Below, in pieces: positions 7,302 through 9,855 of a DNA stretch of 9,855 nt. The DNA comes from Bacteroidales bacterium (GTDB taxonomy: Bacteria > Bacteroidota > Bacteroidia > Bacteroidales > VadinHA17): contig JAKEGI010000186.1 in assembly GCA_022615595.1 (NCBI GenBank), forward strand, positions 1 to 9,855, read 5' to 3'. Position 1 is the first letter of the stretch. The number at the start of each line of letters is the position of its first letter. A model generated the notes under the pieces. The model had not been told where the DNA came from, made no database searches, and worked only from the letters and a program-made list of their open reading frames with translations. The position numbers and the translations under genes are program-made.

Positions 7302-8432
7302 ATGAAGATAGTTATTGACGAGAATATCCCCTTTATAAGAGGGGCTTTCGAGCCATGGGCTGACGTTGTCTATGCTGCGGGAGGAGCGATTGACAGGAGG
7401 ATGGTTGCTGATGCAGATGCACTTATTGTAAGGACCCGGACCAGGTGTAACAGCCAGCTGCTGAAAGGGAGCCGTGTCAAGATCGTTGCTTCGGCTACCA
7501 TCGGTTACGATCATATCGATACCTCATGGCTCGGGGAGGAAGGGATAAAATGGACAAATGCACCCGGTTGTAACTCCGGGTCAGTGATGCAGTATATTAC
7601 CGCCTCTCTCTTTCAGCTGGCAATGCATCATTCGCTTGACCTGCGCTCACTTACATTAGGTGTGATTGGCGTCGGCAATGTAGGGTCCAAAGTAGTTCTC
7701 TCCGCCAGGGCATTGGGCATGAAGGTGCTCCAGAATGACCCTCCCCGGAAGCGACGGGAAGGATTAAAGGAGTTTATTTCGCTCGACGCTATCCTTGAAA
7801 GATCAGATATAGTGACACTTCATGTGCCACTTACATCGGAAGGACATGATAAGACCCATTACCTCATCAACCGTGAAAACCTGCAGGCGCTTAAGAGGGA
7901 ATGCATCCTGATCAATACCTCAAGAGGAGAGGTGGTTGACAACATAGCCCTCCGTAAGGCACTCATGGCAGGTACGCTGGGAGGCGCTGTCCTTGACGTG
8001 TGGGAAGGCGAGCCCAGGGCCGATAGAAGATTGATCGAGCTGGCAGATATTGCCACTCCGCATATTGCAGGCTACTCCGTTGACGGGAAGGCAAACGGCA
8101 CAATCACGGTTGTAAGAGAGACTGCATTACACCTTGGTATCCCTCTTGGCGACTGGCAACCTGACTCCCTTCCTGAGCCTGACAAACCGGTCATCGAGCT
8201 TGACCCCCACGCGTCAATGAACACACCCCTGAACCTTGCGGCAATGGCTGTGCGACATACCTATCCGGTTGATGACGATGACCGTCTCTTCCGTTCCGAC
8301 CCTGACAGGTTCGAGTATCTGCGTGATAACTACCGCCAGAGAAGAGAGTTCAGCTCATTCCAGGTCAGTGTTGATGATGCCGAGACACGAACGATCCTTC
8401 AAGGTCTGGGTTTCAAAATAAATAATGATTAG
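7302..8432 (+). CDS. pdxB: 4-phosphoerythronate dehydrogenase (PdxB)
   Basis: NAD-dependent D-2-hydroxyacid dehydrogenase that oxidises 4-phospho-D-erythronate to 2-oxo-3-hydroxy-4-phosphobutanoate, the second step of the DXP-dependent route to pyridoxal 5'-phosphate. The protein has 376 residues, against 378 as I recall in E. coli PdxB, and aligns without large gaps: KIVIDENIP at the start, APGCNS (87-92), the Rossmann loop GVGNVG (123-128), and catalytic R208 (NTSRGEVVDN), E237 (VWEGEP) and H254 (HIAGYS). These three fall at the same numbers I recall for the E. coli enzyme. The extra C-terminal dimerisation domain (about 290-376, with DNYRQRREFSS) separates it from generic hydroxyacid dehydrogenases. 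It starts 4 bases after the LarA-like gene and is probably translationally coupled to it. Transketolase, next in line, can make the erythrose 4-phosphate from which its substrate derives. Housekeeping vitamin B6 synthesis is the most likely role. Confidence 0.93.
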   Translation: MKIVIDENIPFIRGAFEPWADVVYAAGGAIDRRMVADADALIVRTRTRCNSQLLKGSRVKIVASATIGYDHIDTSWLGEEGIKWTNAPGCNSGSVMQYITASLFQLAMHHSLDLRSLTLGVIGVGNVGSKVVLSARALGMKVLQNDPPRKRREGLKEFISLDAILERSDIVTLHVPLTSEGHDKTHYLINRENLQALKRECILINTSRGEVVDNIALRKALMAGTLGGAVLDVWEGEPRADRRLIELADIATPHIAGYSVDGKANGTITVVRETALHLGIPLGDWQPDSLPEPDKPVIELDPHASMNTPLNLAAMAVRHTYPVDDDDRLFRSDPDRFEYLRDNYRQRREFSSFQVSVDDAETRTILQGLGFKINND

Positions 8433-8437
8433 TTTTG
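8430..8437 (+). promoter_or_regulatory. Possible Bacteroidota -7 element (TAnnTTTG) before transketolase
   Basis: TAGTTTTG fits the TAnnTTTG consensus of the housekeeping promoter -7 box in Bacteroides and relatives. It begins with the pdxB stop codon and lies about 20 bases before the transketolase ATG, so a transcript would have a very short leader. I find no good -33 TTTG at the expected distance; the nearest T-rich stretch (TTTC at 8411) is too close. An 8-base match with two free positions arises by chance often, so this is only a candidate for an internal promoter. Confidence 0.2.
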
Positions 8438-8457
8438 GTCTTTATTAACAAGACTTC

Positions 8458-9855
8458 ATGAAAATGGCCAGGAACATCAATTTATCAGCGGCAGACAATA
8501 TCAGGATCCTTTCGATGGCGATGGTCGAAAAGGCAAACTCCGGTCACCCCGGCGGTGCGATGGGCGGGGCTGACTTCATTCATATTCTCTACTCGGAGTT
8601 TCTCCGGTTTGACCCTTCCGACGGACAATGGATAAACCGTGACAGGTTCTTTCTGGACCCCGGTCACATGTCACCGATGCTCTATTCAGTGCTGACCCTT
8701 ACCAACCATTTTACCGTTGATGATATCATGAACTTCAGGCAGTGGGGCAGTTCTACTCCGGGCCATCCCGAACTTGACAGGGCGCGGGGCATAGAGAATA
8801 CCTCCGGTCCTCTCGGGCAGGGCCACACCATGGCCGTCGGCGCTGCCATCGCGGAGCGGTTCCTTGCTGCACGTTTCGGAAGACTGTTTGAACACAAGAT
8901 CTATGCATACATCTCAGACGGCGGCATACAGGAGGAGATATCGCAGGGCGCGGGAAGACTTGCAGGCCACCTGGGTTTGAGCAACCTGATAATGTTCTAT
9001 GATTCCAATGACATCCAGCTATCCACGGAGACATCAGCAGTGACATCCGAAGACACCGCCGCCAAGTATAAGTCATGGGGCTGGCGTGTTATGACCATTG
9101 AGGGCCACAGCCATGACGAGATCAGGGGTGCCCTCAGACTGGCAAATGATGAGAACAAGAAGCCCGTGCTGATCATCGGCAGAACGGTGATGGGCAAAGG
9201 CCTTGTAGATGAAGCCGGTAACAGCTTCGAAGGCAGGTCGTCGACACACGGGCAGCCAGTGACACATGCAGGAGCATCATTTAAAAAGTCAGTGGCCAGT
9301 CTTGGCGGAGATCCGGAGAAACCCTTTGAGATCTTCGGCGACGTAAGGAAACTCTATGATGATATCCTGAAGACCAAAGCCGGAGAGGCATCAGAGTGGA
9401 GGAAGAAAAAGGAGGTCTGGGCGGAGAAAAACCCTGAACTGGACCGCAAACTTCACGAATTTTATTCTGGTCACGTACCTGCGATCGACTTTATGGCAGT
9501 TGCCCAGAAGGACAACGATGCCACACGTAATGCCTCGGCTGTTTTGCTTTCACTGTTTGCCGGGAAGATCCCCAATATGATTGTTGCCTCAGCCGATCTT
9601 GCCAATTCCGATAAGACCGACGGCTTCCTGAAGAAGAGCAAGCCGCTGGTGAAGGGTGATTTCTCCGGCGCCTTCCTTCATGCAGGTGTCTCCGAGCTTA
9701 CCATGGCAGCGGTGATGAACGGGATAGCCCTTCACGGAGGGGTAATAGCAGCATGTGGTACCTTCTTCGTCTTCTCTGATTATATGAAGCCTGCCGTGAG
9801 ACTCGCTGCGCTGATGGGCTTACCAGTCAAATATATCTGGACACATGATGCATTC
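8458..9855 (+). CDS. tkt: Transketolase, 3' truncated by the window edge
   Basis: Thiamine-diphosphate enzyme of the non-oxidative pentose phosphate pathway. It moves two-carbon units between ketose and aldose phosphates and links xylulose 5-phosphate, ribose 5-phosphate, erythrose 4-phosphate and sedoheptulose 7-phosphate. 466 codons of an expected 660-680 are visible, with no stop before the edge. Seen in order: SGHPGG with H30, DPGHMSPML with H70, GPLGQG (117-122), the cofactor region SDGGIQEE (153-160) and YDSN (181-184), H264 in STHG, R357 in TRNAS, the catalytic glutamate E413 in GVSELTMAA, TFFVFSDY (435-442), and THD with H463. The classic GDGxxxEG motif reads SDGGIQEE, a form I associate with Bacteroidota transketolases, with the metal-binding aspartate D154 kept. 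The ATG at 8458 is chosen; an ATG two codons later (8464) is also possible. It follows pdxB by 25 bases with no Shine-Dalgarno motif. Confidence 0.95.
   Translation, partial: MKMARNINLSAADNIRILSMAMVEKANSGHPGGAMGGADFIHILYSEFLRFDPSDGQWINRDRFFLDPGHMSPMLYSVLTLTNHFTVDDIMNFRQWGSSTPGHPELDRARGIENTSGPLGQGHTMAVGAAIAERFLAARFGRLFEHKIYAYISDGGIQEEISQGAGRLAGHLGLSNLIMFYDSNDIQLSTETSAVTSEDTAAKYKSWGWRVMTIEGHSHDEIRGALRLANDENKKPVLIIGRTVMGKGLVDEAGNSFEGRSSTHGQPVTHAGASFKKSVASLGGDPEKPFEIFGDVRKLYDDILKTKAGEASEWRKKKEVWAEKNPELDRKLHEFYSGHVPAIDFMAVAQKDNDATRNASAVLLSLFAGKIPNMIVASADLANSDKTDGFLKKSKPLVKGDFSGAFLHAGVSELTMAAVMNGIALHGGVIAACGTFFVFSDYMKPAVRLAALMGLPVKYIWTHDAF

Noticed and set aside
8753..9076. Open frame of 107 codons on the - strand across transketolase
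   Set aside because: Overlaps the conserved cofactor-binding part of transketolase and has no recognisable motif.

Overview
The window carries eight genes on the + strand and leaves almost no free DNA; no gap between genes exceeds 58 bases. It looks like chromosomal DNA of a Bacteroidota species, probably of the order Bacteroidales. Three things point there: the transketolase has the diverged cofactor motif (SDGGIQEE) that I associate with that phylum, no start codon is preceded by a recognisable Shine-Dalgarno sequence, and the fructuronate reductase is of the short-chain dehydrogenase type. I see no RNA gene, insertion sequence, CRISPR array, phage gene or convincing terminator.

The left half (1-3767) is a hexuronate (glucuronate/galacturonate) catabolic operon. 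It starts inside uronate isomerase (uxaC, its N-terminal part lies off the left edge). Then come a KDPG/KHG aldolase (eda), a hexuronate MFS transporter (exuT type, start overlapping the eda stop by 4 bases) and an SDR-type fructuronate reductase (uxuB). Together they import a hexuronate, isomerise it, reduce it to mannonate and, at the end of the route, split KDPG to pyruvate and glyceraldehyde 3-phosphate. Mannonate dehydratase (UxuA) and KDG kinase (KdgK), which bridge UxuB and Eda, are not in the window.

The right half (3811-9855) is a second run of genes centred on sugar phosphates. It holds a phosphofructokinase with the residue signature of pyrophosphate-dependent enzymes, an unassigned HAD-family phosphatase, a LarA-superfamily protein that keeps the residues for the nickel-pincer cofactor and catalysis, 4-phosphoerythronate dehydrogenase (pdxB, vitamin B6 synthesis), and the first 466 codons of a transketolase that runs off the right edge. 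PdxB and transketolase are linked through erythrose 4-phosphate. PPi-PFK and transketolase can be linked through sedoheptulose phosphates. The HAD and LarA-like proteins have no assigned substrate and are the most interesting part of the window; a C2 epimerase for a sugar acid is a plausible but unproven role for the LarA-like protein.

The only notable non-coding structure is an AT-rich tandem octamer (5103-5142) in the leader of the HAD gene.
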